64,000 nucleotides of DNA, taken from NCBI RefSeq assembly GCF_024139115.2, contig NW_026943205.1, positions 310,001 to 374,000 of the forward strand. Direction: 5' to 3'. Source of the DNA: Armigeres subalbatus. Taxonomy: Eukaryota > Arthropoda > Insecta > Diptera > Culicidae. How positions within the stretch are numbered: position 1 is the stretch's first letter; the number at the start of each line of letters is the position of its first letter. Below are positions 21,545-32,018 of the stretch, piece by piece. A program made the translations under genes and the position numbers. A model generated the notes under the pieces. That model was not told the origin of the DNA. It worked only from the letters and a program-made list of their open reading frames with translations, and did not search any database.

Positions 21545-22336
21545 CCGGGTGTCATTTCAAAATATTCATATCGACCGCGTTACGCTGTGTTGAAAGATTT
21601 TAAACGTTAATAGCGTTCGTCTCAGTGGACGAATTTCTGCGATAAGCCTCTCAATCGAGAGATTTCAAGTATGCCTTCCATGTCCATGCTTGATAAGACC
21701 CGAAAAACTTGTTTCAATAGGCATGAAACTGTTTTCAATGAAAAACATTGAGATCAAGGGAACCTATAAATATGGGTACAGCATAATTCTTGCATCATTC
21801 CATTACCACGTTCTGATTGGTGCAGACACCAGCGAATGAGCAGCCGCTGGGTCTGCCGAGAAGCCATAAAATAGCGCAACGCGATTTTTTCCTTTCATTC
21901 TGACCGGGACAAGCGAAGCAACCGCATCATCGATTGAACAGCACTCACACCTTTTAGCAGGGAATGAAGTCTGCATCGACCGCTTTTTCGGCTCGACACC
22001 ATCGAAGCGACCATCATCAGCCGAAACCTAGCCAGCAGCAGCAGCAGAGTCGAGCCGAGACCGGCCGGCATCGGTGCTGAGCCGAGACATGCTGAAGAAA
22101 AGCCACATGATGCAGCATGTATGTCCAGAAAACAAACGGTTCTTCAGAGAGCCAATAATAGAGATCAATATCAATGCTTTCAATACCCTTCGGGATAGAA
22201 ATTGTACTTGGGTGCCAAATCCAATATTCTAGAGATAACATTTTATGCGTGATTTTCATAAATAGCGTCAAAACTAACAGTGGATAATTTTTCTGATTTA
22301 ACCGCGAAGTGGACGAAGGACTTCGCTTGACCACGC
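21545..22336. other. unassigned, with promoter-like words
   Basis: No open frame of note. The stretch contains CTATAAATA at about 21765, a reverse CCAAT word (GATTGG) at about 21815, and CATAAAATA at about 21866, followed by a short CAG run near 22031. The words AACGTTAATAGCGTTCGTCT at 21603 recall AACGCTAATAGCGTCTTTAT at 63010, so part may be a dispersed repeat or an LTR piece. A core promoter is possible but no product is visible. Confidence 0.3.
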
Positions 22337-22344
22337 CTTTAAAT

Positions 22345-22949
22345 CAGAGCATTAGTGATTAATCAAAGATTTAATCATGATTAATGAATAATGGGTTTAA
22401 TTAATCATAATCATGCAAAAATATGATTTAATCATTAATCACTACTCGTTAATCATAGAATTTTACATTTGATCACTAATCTTTAATCATATTCATAATT
22501 GTTTACAGTTTATTCATTAATCATTAATTTTAATCATTGCTTACAGTGCTTTTATTCATTAATCTTTAATCATAATCATGCATAATCATGGAATTTTTAT
22601 ACCTTTTAATAACCCAATTTGGTAGAAAGGTTACTTGATTATTGATTGCATAGTGATCATTCAATTTAAATATTCATAATCATTAATCATATCGATCGTT
22701 AATCATTAATCATATACATATTGTGACAACATTTAATCACGATCGTTAATCGTTAATCATACTCCAACCGTTTTATTCATTGATCATAATCGTTAATCAT
22801 TGTCAAAAATTAATTTATTCGTTAATCATAATCATTAATCATTGTCAAAAATGAATAAATCATCAATCATAATCTTTAATCATAGAGTTGAATGATTTAA
22901 TCATAACAAATTTAATCATTCATTAGTAGCTTTATTCATTAACGCTCTG
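22345..22949. mobile_element. hAT-type non-autonomous element filled with ATTAATCAT repeats
   Basis: The ends are CAGAGCATTAGTGA and the reverse complement of CAGAGCGTTAATGA. The 8-bp sequence CTTTAAAT occurs immediately before (22337-22344) and immediately after (22950-22957), a perfect hAT-type target duplication. The whole interior is a run of variants of TTAATCAT, ATTCATTAATC and ATAATCATT, more like a satellite than a gene. No transposase is encoded. Confidence 0.9.
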
Positions 22950-22957
22950 CTTTAAAT

Positions 22958-23430
22958 ATTCATAAGATATCCAAATCTCTCACATAATATTATTTGGATA
23001 AAAAAACACCGATAACAGCTCAAACATTAATAAACTATCAATCGATTTTTCATCAAATGTTGGATTTTTTGGCATTGTTAAAAAATATGTAGAAAAACAT
23101 TGTTTGATACTGACCGCACACAAAGCGAACGTGACTGCATGATCGTCCCATGTTACCAATTCTAAGTCTTATCACCCGAAATCCCATGTCCGGGTGTTTC
23201 CTTCCTTCTACTACTAACAATGTTGTCTCAGAAAAGAACACGTACTTCCCACCTGAACTGCAATTCTAAGCTCGCTTGCCCGGCTTATTGGCCTGTATCT
23301 AGAGAAAAGTCCCGTTAGGAAATAGACGCCAGCAGCGAGCAACAAACGTAAAAAAGAAGAAGCCCTTCTCGAACGCGTTGATGATGATGACGCTTTGGCT
23401 GACAAAGAAACGGGATACAAGACACTAGCT
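22958..23430. other. unassigned
   Basis: No coding or repeat feature is supported. The last 100 bp become purine-rich before the promoter-like block of the Jockey element. Confidence 0.35.
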
Positions 23431-23431
23431 G

Positions 23432-23514
23432 ATTGGCCCACCAATTGGGAAGCAGAGAAGATTCAAAATAAGGTATAAAAGAAAAGTGCATTCGCTCGCA
23501 GAGCATTCCAGTTC
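23432..23514 (+). promoter_or_regulatory. promoter-like block: two CCAAT words, TATA box, initiator
   Basis: ATTGG at 23432-23436 and CCAATT at 23441-23446 are followed by TATAAAAG at 23474-23481. Candidate initiator sequence GCATTCCAGTTCG lies at about 23502-23514, 25-35 bp downstream of the TATA box. The spacing is that of a normal RNA polymerase II promoter. Downstream is the 5' leader and ORF1 of a Jockey LINE. Jockey elements usually rely on internal, TATA-less promoters, so this may be host DNA at the insertion site or an acquired promoter. Confidence 0.4.
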
Positions 23515-23635
23515 GAGACAGCAACACGTACGGACGTGTTTTTTGCTCGCGCATTTTTTCGAAGTGTTTTTTCTCGTTCTTTCGCTGTTTACGTTTTCGC
23601 TTGTCGCGTTGACGTTATTTTCTCCCGGACCCGTT

Positions 23636-24370
23636 ATGGGAGACTCGGTGGCCGATTCGGTCGCTGGAAAAGTGCTTAAGCGCACTGCTCTTGGAGGCGC
23701 GGGTAACCCCTCCAAGCAGCTTTTGCAGAGCAACGTGTTCTCACCGTTGCCGCTTGATGACGCCGGCAATCCGCCGAAAAAGAGGAAGAAGCAGCAATCG
23801 CAGCTGCCGCAGGTGCAACCGGAGCGGAAGGAGAAGTGCCCGCCCGTGTTTGTGAAGGGCGATCCGCCGGATTTACGCCCAAAAATTCGCCAGCTGATCG
23901 CTAAGGGGCTGAAATGTACTTTTCGGCTCTGCAGCGAGGGCGTGAAAGTGATGCCGGCCAACAGGGACCATCATCAATCCGTCGTGGAGTTCCTCGAGGT
24001 CCACAAGTATGAGTACTACACTCATGACCACCCCGGCACGAAGCCGCTCAAGGCTTTGCTGCGAGGACTTCACGACATGAAGGAGGAAGAGCTCCAAGCA
24101 GAGCTTGAAAGTTGCGGACTGAAGCCAGTAGCCGTCCACAAGATCGCTCGTCACGACAAGGCGAGGAAATATCGCGACCAGCTTTACCTGATCCATCTGG
24201 AGCACGGCTCCACTACCTGGAAGGACCTGAAGCTGGTTGGCGTTATAAATTACACCGTCGTTGACTGGGAGCGATATCGGCCAGTGCACCGCGATGTCAC
24301 GCAATGCACCAACTGCTTCAATTTCGGGCACGGCACCAGAAACTGCCGCATGAAGCCGCGCTGCAACAAG
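23636..24370 (+). pseudogene. Jockey LINE ORF1 (gag-like), cut by a gypsy insertion
   Basis: The frame is open from an in-frame ATG at 23486, but residues before 23636 are hydrophobic and look like translated leader, so I prefer the ATG at 23636 (MGDSVADSVAG). Visible parts are a Lys-rich stretch PPKKRKKQQSQ, then a region like the PRE_C2HC domain of Jockey ORF1 (PLKALLRGLHDMKEEELQ, then CGLKPVAVHKIARHDKARK). A C-X2-C-X4-H-X4-C knuckle CTNCFNFGHGTRNC follows, and then the start of a second, RCNKC. ORF1 proteins of this type bind the element's RNA. At 24371 the frame runs into the LTR of the next element. No Jockey sequence resumes after that element, so the 3' part has been lost. Confidence 0.85.
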
Positions 24371-24981
24371 TGTAGCATACTGTGTCAACATAAAATTCAG
24401 TAAACATGTCATCTGTAAAACATCATCATAAAATAGAACACTTTATAACATCTTGCTAAAAACATGAAACATTCCCATAGCTTTTCAATCAACAGAATTC
24501 TCAGACCTTCTCACGGTTATAAAATCTTACTTGACATTTCATAACGACAAAAAGCAAACCAAATGCAAACACTTGAAAATTAATTATTGCTAACCTCTTC
24601 CAAATTTCTACCGAGACGATGACCCATGTCATCGACACCATACTTAAACCTAAACGTTCACCCTAGACAATCGATTACTGCGTTAGTGTAATTCGATCTC
24701 TTAGCCTACGACCAAGCGCATCGTTCCCACGATGCAAGTGACGAACGGTCGTTCATACACATACTTGTAACACAGAGCTAATCAACTCTGATTGGTTAAT
24801 TCTACACACCGAAGGTTAACTCCAAGTACCGCCCTCTTTTCAATACAATCATTATAATTTTTCGGAAAAAACCTGTAACCAAAATGTAGAAAATAAAGGA
24901 ATTCTAAAAACGACTATCGAACCGTGCACATCGTTTGTGAAAGAATTCCGCGACAAAGTAAACGATAGGAAGAACAGTAAA
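24371..24981 (+). repeat. 5' LTR
   Basis: Starts TGTAGCATAC at 24371. It contains TTATAAAATC as a TATA-like word at about 24518 and AATAAA at about 24893 as the polyadenylation signal. It ends just before the primer-binding site at 24982, which sets its length at about 610 bp. The exact terminal CA is not evident because the 3' copy lacks this end. Confidence 0.85.
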
Positions 24982-24995
24982 TGGCGACCAGTTGA
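24982..24995 (+). other. primer-binding site
   Basis: TGGCGACCAG follows the 5' LTR directly. TGGCG starts are normal for insect gypsy elements and are complementary to a tRNA 3' end (with CCA). By memory TGGCGACC is like the tRNA-Arg primer of 412-type elements; the identity of the tRNA is not checked. Confidence 0.7.
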
Positions 24996-25352
24996 CAGCT
25001 AAGCCTTTCGACTTAGAACCGCGACGTTAAGTGATCAATGAGAAAAAGTGAAATTCACATTGTAATCGCGCCGCACATAAACAGTGCTCTATGAGAAAAG
25101 TGAAACTAACATAGCGATCGCGCCGCACATAAACGGTGACCAATGATAAAAGTGACACGAAGAAAAAATATTCAAATTCCGTGCCCGGATGTTTAATGCA
25201 GTGTGCTTAATGCAAACACTCTCTGTACAGTGTTTATGGTCACATCGACGAAATGTTCGTCATAAAGGCACCTTACATGAATCATAATGAACAGTGACAG
25301 TGCACAGAGTTAAAATCTATAATAATATTTATGACTCGAGATATAGATTTTC

Positions 25353-25592
25353 GTGAAGATGGGGAAGCCGAACTCAAAACAAGTTCAAAATAGTGGAGAT
25401 CCGCAAGTGAACATATTGAATAAATTGGACATTCACGATTCATTACACGAATCGCATGAAATAAAGTGGTTATTAATTTTGTTGGTGTGGTGTGTACAGC
25501 TAGTTATTACAATTTACCAGCTATTCAAGCGCCATTCGCGCGCGCAAACGCTGAAATTAGCTAAGTCAATTGCGAATTTACAGACAGTATAA
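25353..25592 (+). CDS. small ORF with one membrane segment, in gypsy leader
   Basis: A 79-residue frame, MKMGKPNSKQVQNSG onward, lies 370 bp behind the primer-binding site and in front of gag. Residues about 41-60 (KWLLILLVWCVQLVITIYQL) form one clear hydrophobic helix followed by a basic patch FKRHSRAQ. This would give a single-pass membrane protein or a chance frame. I do not recognise it as any retroviral protein. Some 412-type elements have short frames in this position (from memory), which is the only hint that it is meaningful. Confidence 0.35.
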   Translation: MKMGKPNSKQVQNSGDPQVNILNKLDIHDSLHESHEIKWLLILLVWCVQLVITIYQLFKRHSRAQTLKLAKSIANLQTV

Positions 25593-26000
25593 AGTGGACT
25601 CGTATGCCATGTAAAAATCGCACAGTGAAGTGAATGAGCGGAAAGCGGAAAAAATCACCGAAGAACGTAAGACAAAGGACGACGAGAAAACGAACCCGGA
25701 CCAAAAACATCAACAGGAAGACCCAGAGGAAGGCGTCACATTGGCATATGGCAAGCGGAGCAGCAATCCGGTGAGCAAGTTCCAATTGGAAATTCAATTT
25801 GCCTTTTATTATATTATATCATTGGTGTTTATAAAATTATAAAAATTGTAAAATTTGTCGATCATTTATTTATATTACTGGTGTTTGAAAATTCTTGAAA
25901 ATGTCAATAATTTAATTATATCATCGGTGTTTGAAAATTATTGAAATTATCATTTTTCTTTATACATATATTGTCAATGTTAAAACAAAATTTATTCGAG

Positions 26001-26180
26001 ATGGACAGTGATTGGCAGGATTTTTTAAAGTTATTGAGTGACATAGGTCAGGGTAAAGGAATCGGTGTTTTTGCGCCTAGTAAAACAAAGAATGAGGATC
26101 CAAAAACTTGGGAGGAAATGATAGAACGAATTAACGAATTGCCAGGAGATGAGCCAATTACTTGGCAACAGAATAAATAA
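26001..26180 (+). CDS. small acidic ORF upstream of gag
   Basis: A 59-residue frame from the ATG at 26001 (MDSDWQDFLKLLSDIGQGKG) to TAA at 26178. It lies about 55 bp before the gag ATG, and the open frame also extends upstream to an earlier ATG at 25941. It is acidic and Trp-containing with a plausible helix near the start, and has no known domain. It is a second leader ORF next to 25353-25592. Codon use is A/T-rich like the rest of the element. Confidence 0.35.
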   Translation: MDSDWQDFLKLLSDIGQGKGIGVFAPSKTKNEDPKTWEEMIERINELPGDEPITWQQNK

Positions 26181-26236
26181 AAAAAAAAATGAATGAATAT
26201 TTAATTTTTTAATAATATAATTGAAATTTAAGATAA

Positions 26237-27554
26237 ATGAGTGGAGAAATCGAAACCGAAATAGGAAATTTGATAGGAAAATTGCATAATATAAAAAGTA
26301 ATTTGAAAAAGGCACCTTTCAGAAAGTACCTCAGATGTACTATTACAGAAAAAATTAAGTCAACAAAAATTATATATAACAGAATTATTCAAAAACTTCA
26401 AGACCACGAACTTATTCTTGATAATAAACATTTCGATTTTTTTATTAAAGCAGCTCGTCTGGAATACGACGAAATTATCTGTTTACTACAGGTAAAATTA
26501 AAAAGTTATTTGAAACCGTTATCTTTGAAATCAGTAGTTTATGTCATTATTTTCAGTAACAGATTGTCTAAAAATTCTACCAAAATAAATATGGCGTTAG
26601 ACATAAAACTGCCTCGAACTAGCGTCCCTGATTCCAAACATATGATGGAAATCCAGGAGGTATGAAATCATTTACTGATGCAATAAGTTTAATTGAAACT
26701 ATTGTATCGGCAGATCAACAAGTTGCTGCCATTCAGCTCATTTTAACTAAGCTGACTGGTAAAGCTAGGATTTATTCATAGTGGTTCCAGCAAACTATCA
26801 GGAAATTAGAAGTAAAATTACTGCTAATTGCACAGATAAAAGCAGTTCAGATTTAGCTCTAGCAAATCTGAAAATGTTAAACCTAGAAAAGGACAAGAAA
26901 CATCAGGATTTACTAGGAAATAGACATACTTACGGATAAACTTAAACATGCTTACATTCGGGAAGAAGTTCCGAATGAAGTAGCAACAAAATTAGCAAAT
27001 AAGGCTGCGATACAAACTTTGATAACTGCATCGCATAAACAAGAAACAAAATGCTTCTCAAGGTGGGAAAATTCGATACCCTTTCGGAAGCATTGAATAT
27101 TGTTGTTGAAAATGAGAATTTCAACAATGAATCATCCGCATCAATGATGCAGATGAGGACATTTTTCCCTCAAACCAAACCAAATTATCAATCAAATTAT
27201 CCAAATCGCAACCACGGCAACAGCACTAGAGGAAATTTCAGAAATTTCTCTCGTCAAAATCCACGTCAAACCAGGTCAAATTATACTCAACAAGCAGTAA
27301 ACAGATATCCGAGATACAACTACCCGAACAATAACCTACAACGTCTAAGGCAACAAAATTGGATCCATCCAGGAAACAGAAGAATTTATCATATGAACGA
27401 GACACATGGTTCTAGTTCATTGCCTTCAAATCAGTCTGCACCGAACGGTACATCGTCCCAACCAGTAGGTCCAGTAGGTTTTATGCACAGTAATATGATG
27501 CCACCGCAACGGCAACAACAACAGCAAACACAACATGCACCATGCAATTTTTAG
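26237..27554 (+). pseudogene. gypsy Gag, frame-shifted
   Basis: The frame opens with MSGEIETEIGNLIGKLHNIK. After a shift near 26655 it continues GGMKSFTDAISLIETIVSAD and LILTKLTGKARIYS, then with further breaks NLEKDKKHQ, KLANKAAIQTLI, and an open end at 27051-27554 rich in Asn, Gln, Arg and Pro (NYQSNYPNRNHGNSTRGN, PPQRQQQQQTQ). This is the order of a gypsy capsid followed by an RNA-binding tail. The CCHC knuckle is absent, as in several insect gypsy lineages that use a basic tail instead. At least three frameshifts or stops disable it. The 3' end overlaps the next frame by 20 bp. Confidence 0.7.
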
Positions 27555-28384
27555 GGACACCATTCCAACAGTCCCCGTACTCACAATGAACCTGAACGCT
27601 TCAAATTTCATAGCGGTCAATGTTCAAATGACAAATGCTAGAAATACGATCATTATAGATTGCGGGGCGGACATTTCTATTTTCAAAATTAGTAATCTGA
27701 ATCCCAATTATTTAATAAATCTAACGGACAAAATTAAACTAACAGGTATCACCGGCGATAAAATTGAAACCATCGCGTTGGCGGAAACTGAACTATATTT
27801 TGAAGGAGGATTGTGCATCAAGCATAAATTCCACCTAGTGAATAATGAATTCCCTATTATGACTGACGGCATTTTATGTCGTGATCTATTAAGTTTCACT
27901 AAATGCATACTTGATCATGACTCTTGGCTCCTTCAGTTTCGTGTAAATAACGAAGAGATAACAATACCGATTCATGATAATTTAAACAATGGCTTCATAA
28001 TACCTAAAAGATGTGAAGTCGTCAGACGAATTGTAAATATTCCATGTACATACGATATGGTTGTACATTCACAGGAAATATTGCCAGAGCGTTTTCTGTG
28101 GAAATACCATTATATCATCTAATAATCCTTATGTTAAATTTATAAATACTACAGAGAACCCTGTACATATAATGTATTCACAATTTCACCCCGTTATAGA
28201 ACCGCTAAATAATTTCTATATAATGAAAATTGCTAGTAGTAAAAATAAAGAAAATCGTCAATACGATATTCTTAATCAAATTAACTTCGATGGCATATCA
28301 CCAGATGCTATGAAAGGTTTGAAGAACTTGATTGCAAAATATCAAGATATTTTTAGTTTACCTGATGATACTTTTAACATGTAA
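27535..28384 (+). pseudogene. gypsy Pol N-terminus: protease
   Basis: This frame overlaps the end of gag in a different frame, the usual arrangement for gag-pol frameshifting. Residues 34-50 read ARNTIIIDCGADISIFK, where the active-site triad of retroviral proteases is D-S/T-G-A; here the middle residue is Cys. Flap-like GITGDKIETI and then GILCRDLL, matching the family's ILG-D-L block, follow. The frame changes near 28100. The next segment (28061-28384) leads towards the RT with LIAKYQDIFSLPDD. Confidence 0.7.
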
Positions 28385-28399
28385 CAATTTTATACTCAA

Positions 28400-29828
28400 C
28401 AAATTCCTCTTCAAAACCACAGTCCTATTTATATTCCAAACTATAAAACTTACATGCTCAAACAGATGAAATTCAGAGACAGGTCGATAAATTACTGAAT
28501 GACAATATTATCGAACATTCAGTATCCCCATATAATTCTTCCAATATTATTGGTACCAAAGAAATCTGATACCAATGACAAAGAAATGGCGTTTAGTTGT
28601 GGATTTCAGGCAACTAAACAAGAAAATTCTTGTTGATAAATTCCTCTCCCCAGGATTGATAATATTTTAGATCAATTGGGAAGAGCTAAATATTTTCCAC
28701 ATTAGATTTGATGTCCGGATTTCATAAAATTTCATTAGACAAGAATTCGAGAAATTTTACTGCATTCTCAACACAGTCTGGACATTATCATTTTACGCGT
28801 CTACCATTTGGATTGAATATAAGTCCAAATAGTTTCCAGCGTATGATGACAATTGCCATGGCTGGATTAACCCCCGAATTAGCTTTTATCTATATTGATG
28901 ACATCATTGTGATTGGTTGTTCAGTCAATCATCATCTTATGAATCTTGCTAAAGTCTTCGACAGATTGAGATTTTATAATCTGAAACTCAATCTAAGTAA
29001 GTGCAAATTTTTTCAACCTGAAGTTACCTATCTAGGTCATAAGATAACCGATAAAGGTATACTACCTGATCCTTCTAAATTTGACACAATTAAAAATTAT
29101 CCAGTTCCATCTAATGCTGATGAAACTAGACGATTTGTGGCTTTTTGCAATTATTACAGGAAATTTGTTCCAAATTTTGCAAAAATTGCAAGTCCTTTAA
29201 ATAATTTACTCAAGAAAAATTCAAAATTTACTTGGACAGATGAATGTCAACATTCATTCAACATGTTACGTAATTATTTAATGTCACCAATGATTCTTCA
29301 ATATCCCGATTTCAGTAGAGAGTTTATTTTAACGACAGACGCTTCAGATATTGCTTGTGGAGCAGTTTTGTCCCAAAAATTTGACAATAGCGACTTACCG
29401 ATAGTATTTGCAAGCAAAACTTTTACAAAAGGCGAAAAGAATAAACCCGTAATTCTCAAGGAGCTGACAGCAATACATTGGGCTGTTAACTACTTTAAAC
29501 CTTATTTATATGGTAAAAGTTCATTGTAAGAACAGACCACAGACCTTTAGTATTTTTGTTTGGAATGAAGAATCCAAAACTCAGAAACTAACAGATATGC
29601 GTTTAGGACTTGGAAGAATTTGACTTTGTTGTAGAATACATACAAGGCAAAGCAAATGTAATCGCAGACGCTTTGTCACGTATTGTTACAACGTCCGATG
29701 AATTGAAAAATATCAACATTCTGAAAATCAACACAAGAGCAATGACCCGTAAGCAAAATAAAATGTTAAGACCAGCCGAAACGACAAAAGTTGCTGTAAG
29801 TAAAGAGCCTGATCATCTACATACGTAA
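28400..29828 (+). pseudogene. gypsy reverse transcriptase and RNase H
   Basis: The N-terminal RT words are in broken frames at 28430-28690 (VPKKSDTNDK). An open part, 28708-29529, holds FHKISLDKNSRNFTAF, FTRLPFGLNISPNSFQ and the intact active-site box FIYIDDIIVIG (YIDD at about 28891-28902). The tether with FCNYYRKFVPNFAKIASPL and RNase H with LTTDASDIACGAVLSQK, IVFASKTFTKGEKN and LKELTAIHWAV follow. After a frameshift at 29527 it continues at 29610 with FDFVVEYIQGKANVIADALS, the end of RNase H. The active sites are preserved but the frame is not. Confidence 0.85.
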
Positions 29829-29999
29829 CCGAAAACCCGAGCATTACTAATAAATTGAATAAGTTAGCAATTAGATATGATAACAATGTTCTTGAAATGA
29901 TAATCTTATCAAAGAACAGAAAAAATGTATTGCATCAAGTGCAACAACAGTTTATAGCAAACGGAATTCAAACTTTAGAGTTTGCTCTTCTGAAGTTAG

Positions 30000-31197
30000 A
30001 AAAATATTATTCTCTATGAAAATTGAACAAATAGCATTGTCTTCGGATAGTGAACTATTCAAACTATGGCCAATAAATATATTCAAAAGAATTATGAATG
30101 AAAAAGTTAGACACGTGCAAATTGTAATTTTTACTCCACCAAAATTTATATCGGATGGAAAGATGATTAACGAACTAATGAGAAGCAATCATGAAACCCT
30201 TCTAGGAGGACATATAGGACAACATAAACTATACCTTAAGATAAGAGAAAATACAAATGGAAAGACATGAAAGGTTGTATAGCACAATTTGTTAAAAAAT
30301 GTGAACTATGCAAAAGAAATAAAATTATTAAGCATACTAAAGAAAAGTTGGTTCTTACCACAACCCCTTCTAAACCTTTTGAAGTAATTTCAATTGATAC
30401 AGTTGGACCCCTTCCATTATCCGGCAATAATAACAATCGATACATCGTTACAATCCAATGTGATTTAACGAAGTATGTAGTTTTAATACCTGCACATAGT
30501 AAAGAAGCTAATGTTATTGCAAAAGCATTAGTCGAAAATTTCATTCTAACATATGGAAATTTCCTTGAATTAAGGTCAGATCAAGGAACAGAATATAAAA
30601 ATCAAACATTGGAGCAGATATGCAAAATTTTAGAAATAAAACAAAACTACTCAACAGCTTATCATCCACAAACCATAGGATCACTAGAGAGAAATCACAG
30701 ATGTTTGAATGAATATCTGAGATCTTTCACCAATAGACATCATACGGATTGGGATAATTGGTTAAAATTTTACAGTTTTTCTTATAACACTACCCCACAT
30801 TCTGATCATCAATTTACCCCATTCGAATTAGTCTTTGGCAAAAAGCACAGTTACCCAAACGAAATATACGAAAAGGAATAGAACCATTATACAACTATGA
30901 TGACTATTATCATGAACTTAAATACAAAATTACAAAATCGAATGAAATTGCCAGAAGAAATCTAATTGGACAAAATGGACACGAACGAATCAAGCAAATC
31001 AAAACGTTAATCCAATGGGCTTAAGTATTGGTGACCTTTTGTATTTAACAGTAGGGGACAGGAAGAAACTCGATTCTTTTTACTCAGGTCCTTACAGAGT
31101 TATCAAAATAGATGATCCAAATTGTAAAATAAGACATCATTTGACAGCAAGTAATGATCTTATTACAGTCCATAAAAATAGACTCATTAAAGCATAA
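30000..31197 (+). pseudogene. gypsy integrase
   Basis: The zinc-binding HHCC module is split over two frames: NHETLLGGHIGQHK near 30187-30228 and CELC at 30300-30311. The catalytic core in 30267-30881 has D at 30396 (SIDTVG), D at 30579 (RSDQGTE) and E at 30687 (GSLERNH), so a D-35-E spacing. It ends with HQFTPFELVFGKKHSYP. After a break at 30881 a C-terminal GPY/F-type module at 31015-31197 reads LDSFYSGPYRVIKIDD and ends NRLIKA-stop. Two frame breaks make it non-functional as it stands. Confidence 0.85.
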
Positions 31198-31503
31198 AAA
31201 AAAAAAAAGTAACATTTGATACAATTTTACTTACAATTTTGTACTTATACATTTATAAAAAAAAACAATACCAACATAGAACTAATTTAGACTCAAGTAC
31301 CGAGCCTAACTCCCATAAAAAAAATAATAATGAAAAAAAAAATCAAATGGGATAGGTGAAAATTCTTAGTCTTGCACTAAGAAGTGCGAAATTCGGTTAG
31401 GATCAAAAATTAGATTTTTTTTTCTATGCTCTTAAAAATTTTGTGAACGGTATTTGGAGAATAACTATTACGGAATGATTTTATTCCATTACATGATTCT
31501 CCC

Positions 31504-31515
31504 AAAAGGGGAAGG
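31504..31515 (+). other. polypurine tract
   Basis: AAAAGGGGAAGG lies immediately before the TG start of the 3' LTR at 31516. This is the expected plus-strand primer and it fixes the orientation and the LTR border. Confidence 0.85.
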
Positions 31516-32018
31516 TGTAGCATACTGTGTCAACATAACATTCAGTAAACATGTCATCTGTAAAACATCATCATAAAATAGAACACTTTATAACATCTTG
31601 CTAAAAACATGAAACATTCCAATAGCTTTTCAATCAACAGAATTCTCATACCTTCTCACGGTTATAAAATCTTACTTGACATGTCATAACGACAAAAAGC
31701 AAACCAAATGCAAACACTTGAAAATTAATTGTGGCTAGCCTCTTCCAAATTGCTACCGGGACGATGACCCATGTCATCGACAATTCATACTTAAACCTAA
31801 ACGTTCACCCTAGACAATCGATTACTGCGTTAGTGTAATTCGATCTCTTAGCCTACGACCAAGCGCATCGTTCCCACGATGCAAGTGACGAACGGTCGTT
31901 CATACACATACTTGTAACACAGAGCTAATCAACTCTGATTGGTTAATTCTACACACCGAAGGTTAACTCCAAGTACCGCCCTCTTTCAATACAATCATTA
32001 TAATTTTTCGAAAAACAA
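31516..32018 (+). repeat. 3' LTR, truncated
   Basis: Aligns to the 5' LTR from TGTAGCATACTG to about CATTATAATTTTTCG. Beyond about 32010 the sequences part. The segment with the AATAAA signal and the end of the LTR is missing. About ten substitutions and two small indels separate the copies by eye. Confidence 0.85.

Larger units (their letters stand above)
24371..32018 (+). mobile_element. Ty3/gypsy retrotransposon (mdg1/412-like) with two LTRs
   Basis: Direct repeats at 24371 and 31516 start with the same TGTAGCATACTGTGTCAAC. The internal part has a primer-binding site, two small ORFs, gag without zinc knuckles, protease, RT/RNase H, integrase and a polypurine tract. No env-like frame is seen between integrase and the 3' LTR. 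The 3' LTR stops short, about 110 bp before the expected end, so target duplications cannot be read. By eye the LTRs differ at about ten positions over roughly 500 bp (about 98% identical). Yet gag and pol carry many frameshifts and stops, more than LTR divergence alone would suggest. The mdg1/412 placement is tentative. Confidence 0.9.

Noticed and set aside
21967..22080. Short Gln/His/Ser-rich frame after TATA-like words
   Set aside because: It is about 37 codons, is interrupted, and arises from the CAG run and neighbouring G+C-rich sequence.
23486..23635. Hydrophobic N-terminal extension of the Jockey ORF1 as a signal peptide
   Set aside because: It lies in what looks like the 5' leader just after the presumed transcription start. 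ORF1 proteins of this family start with charged sequence as at 23636.
23425..23961. Minus-strand open frame of 178 residues
   Set aside because: It is antisense to Jockey ORF1, Cys/Ser/Phe-rich and without a domain; a shadow of the plus-strand frame. The same holds for 23873-24412.
31200..31503. Possible env gene between integrase and 3' LTR
   Set aside because: The stretch is A/T-rich with no open frame, so I see no env-like gene in this copy.
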